A stretch of DNA of 64,000 nt from Marinoscillum luteum. GTDB lineage: Bacteria; Bacteroidota; Bacteroidia; Cytophagales; Cyclobacteriaceae. Where the stretch lies: the NCBI RefSeq assembly GCF_044005705.1, contig NZ_JBIPKE010000007.1, positions 51,678 through 115,677 of the forward strand, written 5' to 3'. Of this stretch, positions 1-7,786 are shown piece by piece. A program made the translations under genes and the position numbers. Below the pieces are notes generated by a model. It made no database searches and was not told the origin of the DNA. It worked only from the letters and a program-made list of their open reading frames with translations. Positions within the stretch are counted from its first letter, which is position 1. Every line of letters starts with the position of its first letter.

Positions 1-306
1 AAACATGATGGTAGAGGCTTTTCTACCTACTTTCGCTTCAGCCAGGTCTTTAATTGTTTTTTCCAGCTCCAGATTCTTATCCTTGATCTCGTCATTTTGC
101 TCACGGATCTGGATGTTGGCATTATCGAGTTTTTTCTGGAGTCTGTCGGATACCCGGGTGATTACTTTGGCTTGAGCCACCAGGTCTTCATAATCATCAG
201 AGAAGTCCTCAAGGTCTTTTTTATAAATGGCATGAGTATCCAGCCTTACCCTGAAATCTTTGAGTTTCTTTATTTCTTCATGATAAAGCTCTTTGGGTCC
301 TTCCAT
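1..306 (-). CDS. Coiled-coil protein of the siaBC operon, 3' part beyond window
   Basis: The first 102 residues are visible from an ATG at 306, and the frame is still open at base 1. The sequence is highly charged and heptad-like throughout (for example the stretch DRLQKKLDNANIQIREQ), which indicates a long coiled coil; no domain is recognisable in the visible part. It begins 12 bp after the siaC stop on the same strand, so it is very probably the third gene of a siaB-siaC operon. In Pseudomonas that place is held by a diguanylate cyclase (SiaD), but nothing seen here supports a GGDEF protein. Function unknown. Confidence 0.75.
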   Translation of the reverse strand, partial: MEGPKELYHEEIKKLKDFRVRLDTHAIYKKDLEDFSDDYEDLVAQAKVITRVSDRLQKKLDNANIQIREQNDEIKDKNLELEKTIKDLAEAKVGRKASTIMF

Positions 307-318
307 AAGACTAGATCC

Positions 319-702
319 TTAGAATTCTTCGATTTCCAGAAAATTGAATTCAAGATCTAATAGGTCTGCATAATCTTCTCCTGCTTCCATCATGTCCTCG
401 TCATCTTCTTCATAGTACCAGTTAATTGTTAAGCCTTTGCCGGATTCTTCTATTCGGCTCAATCGCTTAAATACATCAAACAAACACTTGGATGAGCTAG
501 TATTAAAGTATTCAAAAGAAAAATTTGCTTTAAAATCAGTCAAATCACTTTGGATATACTCATCCAGGTTATCAATGATCTTTTGATAGAAAAGTATAGA
601 ATTCTCCGGGCTTGATCGTCCTTTGATCTCAAGTAATCCTTCATCGGGATCGAAATTCACTAATGGAGTAACCCGTGTTGGCTCAATAAAAATCTTTTCC
701 AT
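319..702 (-). CDS. siaC: SiaC family regulatory phosphoprotein (DUF1987)
   Basis: This 127-residue protein has the length and pattern of the SiaC/DUF1987 family, anti-sigma-antagonist-like proteins that are phosphorylated by SiaB and dephosphorylated by a PP2C phosphatase (SiaA) in Pseudomonas. The conserved segment EYFNTSSSK is present. Its threonine is residue 68, the position reported as the phospho-site in Pseudomonas SiaC. The C-terminus is acidic. It lies 33 bp downstream of siaB and 12 bp upstream of a coiled-coil gene, so the three are probably co-transcribed. The family call is firm; the downstream target in this organism is unknown, because no diguanylate cyclase is visible. Confidence 0.88.
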   Translation of the reverse strand: MEKIFIEPTRVTPLVNFDPDEGLLEIKGRSSPENSILFYQKIIDNLDEYIQSDLTDFKANFSFEYFNTSSSKCLFDVFKRLSRIEESGKGLTINWYYEEDDEDMMEAGEDYADLLDLEFNFLEIEEF

Positions 703-735
703 AAGGTTATTCAGAGCTTTATCTGCTTGTTCTGC

Positions 736-1296
736 CTATACATCTCTAGGCAATCTTACCTGCAATGTAAAATAAGATACATTGTCAGTAACTGGTTGAA
801 ATTTATATCTTAATTTTTGTCCTCCTGTTTTTCTGGCGATATCAATGAACCCGAGTCCTCCTGTTCCTTTGTCGGAAAACTCCTGCTCATTTAACGCCTT
901 CTTGTAGAGAGTTCTCAACTCCTCCGGTTCCACAGCGTTAATATCATCCAGTCTTTGCTGTATCTCTGCTGTCCTTTCAGTAGGGATATAGTTACCTGTC
1001 TGTAAACTGTAAAACCTCTTTCGCGCGGCTATCAGAATCAGGGCAGATCTGGAGTCATAGCTACTTATTCTGATCTCATCCGCATTGACCTCATCGAGGT
1101 GATAATACAGATTTTGAATGCACTCGGTAGCCACGTTGTAAAATTTCTTTTTCACTTTCCGATTCTCCTCAAGTTCTTCTAGTCTTTCTTCAAGTGTCGC
1201 AATCATCGAAGTTACTAAGTCAAAGGTCAATTCCCCTTTGTACATCAAAATTATATTTTGATCATATATATTCTTATAACTTCTAAGATAATCCAT
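736..1296 (-). CDS. siaB: SiaB family protein kinase (DUF6272, GHKL fold)
   Basis: This 186-residue protein matches SiaB-type serine/threonine kinases of the GHKL ATPase fold, the counterpart of RsbW/SpoIIAB anti-sigma kinases. An N-box-like helix (ATECIQNLYYH, Asn62 as probable Mg ligand) and a glycine-rich ATP-lid motif (KGTGGLGF, residues 143-150) are present. Its expected substrate is SiaC, encoded directly downstream. It is the first gene of the minus-strand set. A 17-bp palindrome and a possible -7/-33 promoter lie 20-60 bp upstream of the ATG. It is chosen over a histidine kinase because no HisKA domain is present. Confidence 0.85.
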   Translation of the reverse strand: MDYLRSYKNIYDQNIILMYKGELTFDLVTSMIATLEERLEELEENRKVKKKFYNVATECIQNLYYHLDEVNADEIRISSYDSRSALILIAARKRFYSLQTGNYIPTERTAEIQQRLDDINAVEPEELRTLYKKALNEQEFSDKGTGGLGFIDIARKTGGQKLRYKFQPVTDNVSYFTLQVRLPRDV

Positions 1297-1728
1297 ACTT
1301 GATATTGTGATTATTTTACTTTTGAAAAGTAATTACTATTTGCGGATTAAACCAAATGTTTAATTACTTAAAATATTTATAAAAGGTATTTCCCCAAAGT
1401 GCTGCTAATTGCCAAGGAGGGGTATTTCTTATTGACTGCAATATAATGCTGATTGAGTCGATTTTTATACCAAGTAAGAGTGAAATAGATATTTTAAGAT
1501 TGCGTAGATGATAATTTATGGATAAAATGCATGTAGAAATATCACAAATGATCCAGTAGAGATGACTCATTTAGTGATACTTCTAATGGAATGGATTGGT
1601 TATTCGCAATCTCTAATTAGATAGCTTTGGGATGTGAACCTTGATTTTGTTATTTACAATTCTAAAAGTTTAACTAAATTTAGACGTAAGCGAAACTAAT
1701 CTGAAAATCAACCAACCGATAATACATT
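1297..1728. other. Gene-free intergenic region between divergent signalling genes
   Basis: This AT-rich 432 bp separates the siaB operon (minus) from the PilJ-like histidine kinase (plus). It holds the palindrome and possible promoter for siaB at its left end. The only open frame of any size (1364-1570, minus) has no recognisable product and is treated as chance. No RNA gene or terminator could be recognised. The right half presumably carries the kinase promoter, but no clean TAnnTTTG element with a -33 TTG was found. Confidence 0.6.
1316..1355 (-). promoter_or_regulatory. Candidate siaB promoter with overlapping 17-bp palindrome
   Basis: TTACTTTTGAAAAGTAA at 1316-1332 is a perfect 17-bp inverted repeat around a central G, 20 bp upstream of the siaB ATG. 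On the minus strand its inner part gives TACTTTTC (1331-1324), a 7/8 match to the Bacteroidota -7 element TAnnTTTG, with TTG at 1355-1353, 21 bases upstream, as a possible -33 element. A palindrome lying across the -7 region is what an operator would look like. This is inference from sequence only. Confidence 0.4.
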
Positions 1729-3630
1729 ATGCTAAAGAAGGACCTATATGCTGTGCTATACGCCATTACAGCCCTGGTAGTTGCAGGTACTGTGGCGTAT
1801 TACATATTTGTGGTGCAAAAGGATGTTATCACTAACTTTAATGAGGATCCTACAATAGTACGGGTTGCTTCCAAGCAATCAGCTATGGGACAGCAGATCG
1901 TAAAAACTGCTGTAGGTATGGGTTACTCCAGTACTGAACGAAACTTCTCTATTTTCCAAAGTGAATTAGGAAGAATACTTCCTGAGTGGCGCAAGGGACA
2001 TAAGGCACTTGTCTCCGGAGATCCTGAGCTGGGATTTGCTGTTCCTTCTACGTCTTCCGATTATCTGGCGCTTCAGGAGGACTTGAAGTTCTTCTATGAA
2101 CAGATGGATATCAATGCCAGCAACCTTATGGACATTGTCTATACCACGGACGAGAAGGATATCAACTACCTGGCCCTTAGGAGTTCCATAGAGACTCTTA
2201 TTAATACAGTTAGAAAATATCAGATAGCAACGGATAAAATTGCGGACTATTTTGTTCAGGAGGCTCAGTCCTACAAGACGGGTTTCAGTCTGGTGGAGAA
2301 AATCGTATTCGCTGCTTTCCTTGGTATACTTCTCCTTCAGGGGCTGTTTGTATTCAGACCTTTGGTGAAGTTGGCTGGTGATAATTACCTGTCTGCCAAC
2401 AAGGCCTACGTGAAGGTGAAAAAATCAGAAGAAGAGCTTAAAATCAACTTTAAGAAGCAGAAACTGATTAACAAGAAACTCTATGAATCAAGAAAGGAAA
2501 TAGAGCTGAATAACCAGAAATTGAAAGAGTCTGAGAGCAAGTTGCTGAAGTCATCTGAGGAGCAGATCAGGATCAATGAGAAGTTGATCAAAGCCCAGGA
2601 TGAATTGAATCAGGCCTATAAGAGATTGCAGGATTCTGAAGTAGAAATCAGGGAGTTGGCTGATAAGCAATTGCAGGATAACGAGAAACTCTTCCTTGCG
2701 GAGAAGAAACTTAAGGAGACTCTGAAAAAGGAACAGAAGTCCAAGGAGGAGCTGAATATGGCTATTCAGTCTCTAAAGGATGCACAGTCGCAGCTTGTTC
2801 ACTCTGAGAAAATGGCATCTTTGGGGCAGCTTACAGCGGGTATTGCTCACGAGATCAACAACCCTATCAACTTTATCTCCAGTGGTATGGTATCTATCAA
2901 GATGTCGATCGAATCTATGCGGGAGATTGCCGAAGAATACTCAAGGCTGGATGAAGGTGCGGATCTGGAGGAAGTCATTGAGAACGTGAAGGAACTCAAA
3001 GAAGAGCATGAGTACGAAGAGATCCTCGAAGAGTTGGACGAGCTGATCAAAGACGTAAATTACGGGGTAACCCGAACCATAGAAATCGTAAAAGGTCTGA
3101 GGGTATTCTCCAGACTCGATGAAGAGGAGTCTAAAACAGCCAATGTGAATGAGAACATTGATGCCACGCTTACGCTGCTTAGAAATAAAACCAAGAATAC
3201 CATTAAGGTATCTAAGTACTACGATGAGAAGATGAAGGATATAGAATGTTATCCTGGTCAGCTTAATCAGGTATTTATGAATATCCTGAACAATGGTATT
3301 CAGGCCATACCGAAGGAGCGCAAAGACGGAGAGATCACCATTTACACCGAGGAGTTGGATAATGAAGTGGTGGTGAGAATTAAGGATAATGGTGTGGGTA
3401 TTCCTGAAAAGATTAAGAACAGAATTTGGGAACCTTTCTTTACCACCAAAGCAGTGGGTGTAGGAACAGGGCTGGGAATGTCCATTACCTACGGGATCAT
3501 CGAAAAGCACAACGGTAAGATAGAGCTTACCAGTGAAGAAGGTAAGGGCACTGAGTTTGTGATCACCTTGCCTAAGAAGATCCAGAAAGTGACAAAAGAT
3601 CAGAGCACGAAAGTGGCAGAGAGCAAATAA
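1729..3630 (+). CDS. PilJ-like sensor histidine kinase with long coiled coil
   Basis: This 633-residue membrane sensor kinase has a TM helix at about 8-29, a periplasmic segment at about 30-188 resembling the type IV pili chemotaxis transducer (PilJ) N-terminal domain, a second TM at about 190-210, and a coiled coil at about 225-350. The HisKA segment has SLGQLTAGIAHEINNP with the phospho-acceptor His374. The HATPase domain has its N-box near Asn513-Asn522, DNGVGIP near 553 and GTGLGMS after that. No HAMP domain is obvious; the coiled coil probably carries the signal. The next gene, 38 bp downstream, encodes its likely response regulator. The periplasmic domain call is the least certain part. 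Confidence 0.87.
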   Translation: MLKKDLYAVLYAITALVVAGTVAYYIFVVQKDVITNFNEDPTIVRVASKQSAMGQQIVKTAVGMGYSSTERNFSIFQSELGRILPEWRKGHKALVSGDPELGFAVPSTSSDYLALQEDLKFFYEQMDINASNLMDIVYTTDEKDINYLALRSSIETLINTVRKYQIATDKIADYFVQEAQSYKTGFSLVEKIVFAAFLGILLLQGLFVFRPLVKLAGDNYLSANKAYVKVKKSEEELKINFKKQKLINKKLYESRKEIELNNQKLKESESKLLKSSEEQIRINEKLIKAQDELNQAYKRLQDSEVEIRELADKQLQDNEKLFLAEKKLKETLKKEQKSKEELNMAIQSLKDAQSQLVHSEKMASLGQLTAGIAHEINNPINFISSGMVSIKMSIESMREIAEEYSRLDEGADLEEVIENVKELKEEHEYEEILEELDELIKDVNYGVTRTIEIVKGLRVFSRLDEEESKTANVNENIDATLTLLRNKTKNTIKVSKYYDEKMKDIECYPGQLNQVFMNILNNGIQAIPKERKDGEITIYTEELDNEVVVRIKDNGVGIPEKIKNRIWEPFFTTKAVGVGTGLGMSITYGIIEKHNGKIELTSEEGKGTEFVITLPKKIQKVTKDQSTKVAESK

Positions 3631-3668
3631 TCTTTAATTACAATCAACCTAATTACCTACCCTAGGAG

Positions 3669-4913
3669 ATGGAAGAACTGCAAGATTCACCAGATATAAC
3701 AACCAGAAGTGAGAAAAAATACTCCCTGCTTTATGTAGACGATGAAGCGACTAACCTGAGGGTATTTAAGTCGAATTTCAGGAAGTTTTTCAAGGTGTTT
3801 ACCACCACAAACCCTTTTGAGGCGATTGATATACTAAGTGAGAATGAAATCCAGGTGGTGGTCACTGACCAGCGTATGCCTGAGATGACTGGGACGGAGT
3901 TCCTCGAGAAGATACTTCCCGACCATCCTGATGTGATTAAGATCATTCTTACCGGGTTTACCGATATTGAGGCCATCAAAGATGGTATCAACAGATGTGG
4001 TATATATAAGTACATCACCAAGCCCTGGAATTTTGATGAAATGAAGGGCCTGCTGGACCGGGCTATGGAAACCTACCAGCAGTCTGTAGATAGCGAAGAG
4101 CATATCAAGGAGCTAGAGGTGTCCAACGTGGAGTTGGAGCGCAGAGTGAAGGAAAGAACAGAAGAGCTGAACAGCATCAACAAGCGGCTGATAGATAGTA
4201 TCCGATATGCAGGACTACTTCAGCAGTCGATGCTTCCAAATGAACGCTACCTTAGCCGCATATTTTCTGAGCATTTTGTAATGTATCGTACCAAGTACCT
4301 CTTTAGTGAGGAGTTTATCTGGACGACAAGTTTGAATTTCAGATCAGAAGATTACACCGTAATTGCGCTTATTGAGTTTGATGGGAAAGGAATCGTGGGA
4401 TCACTGAAGACCCTCATCGCGGATTCTATTCTCAATGATTTGATCCAGGATCGGAAGATTTTCCACTCAGGAGATATTATTAAGGAATTGACTCAGGAAC
4501 TGGATGCCGCGGGCTCTAAAGAACTGGAATGCGACCTTAAGGTTTCCGTAGCACTGTTTGATAACAACGCAAAGACCCTTCAGTTTAGCGGAATCAATCA
4601 GGACATGATTATTTTCAATGGAAAGGAAATGGTCGTGTTGGAAGGCGAATCTGAGGAGAATGTGGATGACCTGATGGCTGATAAGATTGAGATTCAGGAG
4701 GATGCTACCTACTATATGTTCTCCAATGGGTACTTCAATCAGGAAAATCAGGACGGTGTGAAATTTTCTCAGGAGAAATTTGAAGAGATGATCAAATCCA
4801 TCCAAAAGAAGACACTCAGTGAGCAGTATAAATTCCTGAATCAGACCATAGACGACTGGATAGGAGAGGGTGGCCTGACAGATGATGTTTCGATTATGGG
4901 ATTTAAGCTTTAA
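3669..4913 (+). CDS. Response regulator with degenerate SpoIIE/PP2C output domain
   Basis: This 414-residue protein starts with a receiver domain (about 18-135) that has the acidic pair Asp24/Asp25, phospho-acceptor Asp67 in VVVTDQRMP and the KPW signature near 118-120. A coiled coil follows (about 140-175), then the linker IRYAGLLQQSMLP typical of SpoIIE-type phosphatases. The C-terminal domain (about 200-414) follows the SpoIIE layout, but metal-ligand aspartates are replaced: SGDFYW became SEEFIW (Glu215), the DCTGHG aspartate is Glu236, and SDG became SNG (Asn353). Only TDD (404-406) survives. It is probably a pseudophosphatase that binds rather than dephosphorylates its partner. It lies in one operon with the upstream kinase and the 82-residue gene. 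Confidence 0.85.
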   Translation: MEELQDSPDITTRSEKKYSLLYVDDEATNLRVFKSNFRKFFKVFTTTNPFEAIDILSENEIQVVVTDQRMPEMTGTEFLEKILPDHPDVIKIILTGFTDIEAIKDGINRCGIYKYITKPWNFDEMKGLLDRAMETYQQSVDSEEHIKELEVSNVELERRVKERTEELNSINKRLIDSIRYAGLLQQSMLPNERYLSRIFSEHFVMYRTKYLFSEEFIWTTSLNFRSEDYTVIALIEFDGKGIVGSLKTLIADSILNDLIQDRKIFHSGDIIKELTQELDAAGSKELECDLKVSVALFDNNAKTLQFSGINQDMIIFNGKEMVVLEGESEENVDDLMADKIEIQEDATYYMFSNGYFNQENQDGVKFSQEKFEEMIKSIQKKTLSEQYKFLNQTIDDWIGEGGLTDDVSIMGFKL

Positions 4914-4915
4914 AG

Positions 4916-5164
4916 ATGGACGGTATGAAAGTAAAGGCAAGCAATTTTAAAAATTGGTGTACTGAAAACATAAGTCCTCAGTCCTGGACCCGAATATGTT
5001 TGAAGTGTGTGGATGAAATTCGAGCGAAGGGGTACAACCTGAAACAAATGGAGGATCTGGACCCTGATGTGGATCTGGATGCCGAGCTCCTGACAAGCCT
5101 GAGTACTGCACTGGAAACACTCTATGAGATGTCAGTTGATGAAAGTCTGCTGATCAGGTATTGA
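4916..5164 (+). CDS. Hypothetical 82-residue protein of the kinase operon
   Basis: The ATG lies two bases after the stop of the response regulator gene, so translation is probably coupled; a second in-frame ATG at 4925 is also possible. The product is a small soluble protein, with a basic, Trp/Cys-containing N-terminal half and an acidic segment DLDPDVDLDAELL, and is predicted helical. No family was recognised. The position after a sensor kinase and a degenerate phosphatase suggests a small adaptor or regulator in the same pathway, but nothing in the sequence shows this directly. Confidence 0.65.
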   Translation: MDGMKVKASNFKNWCTENISPQSWTRICLKCVDEIRAKGYNLKQMEDLDPDVDLDAELLTSLSTALETLYEMSVDESLLIRY

Positions 5165-5187
5165 AAGAAATAGGATTTAAACTTACA

Positions 5188-7203
5188 CTACACCTCAACA
5201 CCGATGACCACTACATCGTCTGTTTGAGGTGTATTTTTTTTCCATGATCTAAAGGCATTTTCCAGGTCCTTGATTTGATCACTCATAGGTTTTTCAGAGA
5301 TGTCTTCAATGAGCTTTTTGAAGTTTTTACTTAGGAACTTCTTATCATGCTCTCCGCCGAACTGATCTTGAAAGCCATCTGATGAAAGGTAAATTTTATC
5401 ACCTTCTTCCAGCTGTACTTCTTCTTTATTCAGCTTGCCTGCCACCTCTTTTTCGTCACCTTCTATACCACCAATCATAAACTTAGGGCTCTTGTATGTG
5501 ATGAGCTCATTGGTTCCTTTCTTAATGAGATAAAGTGGTATCCCCGCTCCGGCAAATTCCATTTTCAGATCGTCCAGATTGATGATGCAGATGCCTATCT
5601 CCAGGCCATCCTGGTTCTGGTTTTCATCACGCTTCAGTTCAAATTTGATAACCTTGTCCAATCGGGCCAGGATCTTATTTGGATCGATGTAATTTTGATA
5701 ATACACGATGTTGGTCAGCTGGTTACTCCCCATAATAGACATGATGGCTCCCGGTACACCATGGCCAGTACAGTCCGCACAGGCGATGATGAGGTACTCA
5801 TTTCTACCTTGTCTGACCCGCTCAAACCAGTAAAAGTCTCCACTTACTACATCTTTTGGTTCGTAGAAAACAAAGGCATCTTTCACTAACTTGGAGAGGA
5901 CAGTGATCTCTGGTAGAATAGATCGCTGAATTCTTTGGGCATAGATGATACTGTCTGACACCTGCCTGTTGGCTTGCTCCAGCAATTGTTTCTGAGCGAC
6001 CATCTCATTTTTCTGGTGTTCCAGCTTATCATTTAGCTTCTTTTGCTCATCCAGACGCCTGATCAGCACCTGTGAAGCGTTTGAGAGTTGTGAAGCGAGC
6101 TTGCCTACCTCATCATTGGAGGTGATTTTGATTTCGGCCGAGAGATTTCCCTTACCCAGATCCTCTGCGATTTTACTCAGTTTTACGATGGGTCTCACGA
6201 AAATATTAGCCACGATCAGTGCGAGTATGATGGAGGCACCCAAGGCCAGTAAGATCACCCACAAGAGTTTTTTCTGAATTTCGGCGAGAGGTAGCAGGGC
6301 CTCTTCTTTCCCTATGCTCACCACGAGCGTCCAGTCGTTACCGACATTGTTTAGATAGCCTTGCTCTTTTGCGACAAAGAGAAACTGGTCTTCTGTCTCG
6401 ATGCGCTCCACACGGGCAGAGGCATTTTTTACCTTTTGGATCAGGTCAAAATCAGCAAATTTATCCTCCAAGACAGTCTTACTCTCGTCCTGAGTGTATA
6501 GAATGATGCCACCCTCATCCAGGAGGGTTACACTCAGCTGTCTCTCGTTTTCTCCAAGAGAGATGTCACCCATAAACTTATAGAGCTCGTCAACCAGAAT
6601 ACTCCCAACCAGCACACCCTTTGGCTCTCTGGTTTCAGGATCCTTCACCACAGTGGCGAAATTCATTACATTCAGCTCTGTGGATTCTGATCTGTCTACA
6701 TCCACCACCGCATCTATAGTAGGTGATATCTTGGTCCAGTAAGTGCTCAATGAGTGTGTTTTTCCCACAGAAAGTGACTTACTATCCGCGATTCTCAAGC
6801 GGTCATTGTTGAAAAAGGAAAAGCTAGCGTACAGGTCATTGAGGCTTTCCAGTTCCTGCAACTTGCGGGTGAGGTCAGCTTGTGAGATGTTGTCTTGTCT
6901 GAAGTAAGGGTCGGTCGCAGCTATTTTCAGTTCATTCAGTCTGGAGTAGACGAACCGCTCTATGTTGGAAATGGTTTGCTCGGATTGTTTGGTGACATTG
7001 GATAAAAGCTCCTCAGAAAAAGTGCGCTCCAGTTCCCGGTTTACAAAGAAGTAAAGCACCGAAGAGGTGAAAAAGACTAGAGAGACACAGAGAAGGGTGA
7101 GCTTGGCATATATGTTCATAGAAATTGCTTTGATCCATTTTAGCAAAAATAAATGTACTTTAAAAAAATCCACTGGAATGAATCTTTTTATTAAATCATT
7201 CAA
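5188..7203 (-). CDS. Cache-like/HAMP/SpoIIE (PP2C) membrane protein phosphatase
   Basis: This protein of up to 671 residues has a TM at about 33-54, an extracytoplasmic sensor region at about 55-310 (Cache-like by size and place), a TM at about 313-335, HAMP at about 336-385, a coiled coil at about 386-420, and a SpoIIE-type PP2C domain at about 440-671. All metal-ligand motifs are intact: SGDFYW (Asp456), ADCTGHG (Asp477), SSDGF (Asp609) and TDDV (662-663). It should be an active Ser/Thr phosphatase of the SiaA/RsbU kind and is the natural candidate to dephosphorylate SiaC encoded 4 kb away. An ATG at 7119 gives a shorter N-terminus ending just before the first TM and may be the true start. 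Confidence 0.9.
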   Translation of the reverse strand: MNDLIKRFIPVDFFKVHLFLLKWIKAISMNIYAKLTLLCVSLVFFTSSVLYFFVNRELERTFSEELLSNVTKQSEQTISNIERFVYSRLNELKIAATDPYFRQDNISQADLTRKLQELESLNDLYASFSFFNNDRLRIADSKSLSVGKTHSLSTYWTKISPTIDAVVDVDRSESTELNVMNFATVVKDPETREPKGVLVGSILVDELYKFMGDISLGENERQLSVTLLDEGGIILYTQDESKTVLEDKFADFDLIQKVKNASARVERIETEDQFLFVAKEQGYLNNVGNDWTLVVSIGKEEALLPLAEIQKKLLWVILLALGASIILALIVANIFVRPIVKLSKIAEDLGKGNLSAEIKITSNDEVGKLASQLSNASQVLIRRLDEQKKLNDKLEHQKNEMVAQKQLLEQANRQVSDSIIYAQRIQRSILPEITVLSKLVKDAFVFYEPKDVVSGDFYWFERVRQGRNEYLIIACADCTGHGVPGAIMSIMGSNQLTNIVYYQNYIDPNKILARLDKVIKFELKRDENQNQDGLEIGICIINLDDLKMEFAGAGIPLYLIKKGTNELITYKSPKFMIGGIEGDEKEVAGKLNKEEVQLEEGDKIYLSSDGFQDQFGGEHDKKFLSKNFKKLIEDISEKPMSDQIKDLENAFRSWKKNTPQTDDVVVIGVEV
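5189..5241 (+). terminator. Two-tier terminator inside the convergent gene end
   Basis: TACACCTCAA (5189-5198) pairs with TTGAGGTGTA (5224-5233), and the loop contains a second small stem CGATG/CATCG (5202-5206 and 5214-5218). A run of eight T follows. The structure suits termination of the plus-strand kinase operon and lies almost wholly inside the last codons of the convergent phosphatase gene, whose stop is at 5188-5190. Confidence 0.65.
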
Positions 7204-7322
7204 AGATTTTCAAACCCGATAAAAAAAGTCACATTTTGACAATTATTTGGCCAATTACTTTTCCCAGACCCTAAGATTTCCTTTTTTAGCAAATGGTTAA
7301 TGCTCTTTTGGGCACCTTTTAC

Positions 7323-7775
7323 ATGTTAAAGTTCATTTGTTGTGCGTTTTTGATCTTTGGCTTTCAGCTTTCTTACAGTCAAAATTTATCGGTTTTCAGA
7401 ACCGAGAAAAGTGTTGACGAAACGGTTGCTAAGATTTTGGAGATTATTGATTCTAAGGAAGAATTGATCTTTTTTGAAGTAGTGTCTCACGATGGCATTG
7501 CCAAAGAAAGAGGTTTGAAACTACCACCGACCAGAAGTATCCTGTTTGAAGATCCCACTCTAACTACCACTTTAATCAACTGTCAGCAGACTGCTGCGCT
7601 TGACCTGCCCCTTGAAATAATCGTATGGGAGGAGTTTGGAGATGTCTATTTGGGATTTATGGATCCCAAGTTTATGAAGAGACGTTTCATGATTAACGAA
7701 TGCGATGAGACCATTCAGGCGCTGGGAGATCTGATGATCAGAGTGACCATGGATGCCATTCGTGAGTTAAAATAA
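7323..7775 (+). CDS. Exported DUF302 family protein
   Basis: From the ATG at 7323 the product is about 150 residues and begins with a signal peptide (MLKFICCAFLIFGFQLSYSQ). The rest follows the DUF302 pattern: a repeated helical segment (DETVAKILEIIDSKEELIFF) and the segments LPLEIIVWEE and VYLGFMDP. DUF302 proteins are small alpha/beta proteins with no settled function. An upstream in-frame ATG at 7293 would add ten residues before the signal peptide, so 7323 is preferred. It is flanked by a divergent phosphatase gene and a convergent DUF2911 gene and appears monocistronic. Confidence 0.75.
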   Translation: MLKFICCAFLIFGFQLSYSQNLSVFRTEKSVDETVAKILEIIDSKEELIFFEVVSHDGIAKERGLKLPPTRSILFEDPTLTTTLINCQQTAALDLPLEIIVWEEFGDVYLGFMDPKFMKRRFMINECDETIQALGDLMIRVTMDAIRELK

Positions 7776-7786
7776 AGAGCAGGACG

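Noticed and set aside
97..360. Plus-strand open frame opposite the coiled-coil and siaC genes
   Set aside because: It lies antisense to two well-supported genes and shows no protein-like pattern.
1364..1570. Minus-strand open frame of 68 codons in the siaB-kinase intergenic region
   Set aside because: No recognisable motif, AT-driven composition and no conserved start context; more likely chance in regulatory DNA.
2941..3510. Minus-strand open frame of 189 codons inside the histidine kinase gene
   Set aside because: It is a mirror of the HATPase-coding region; the plus-strand frame has full kinase motifs.
4916..5164. Possible toxin-antitoxin role for the 82-residue gene
   Set aside because: No partner gene and no toxin or antitoxin motif; it belongs to the kinase operon.
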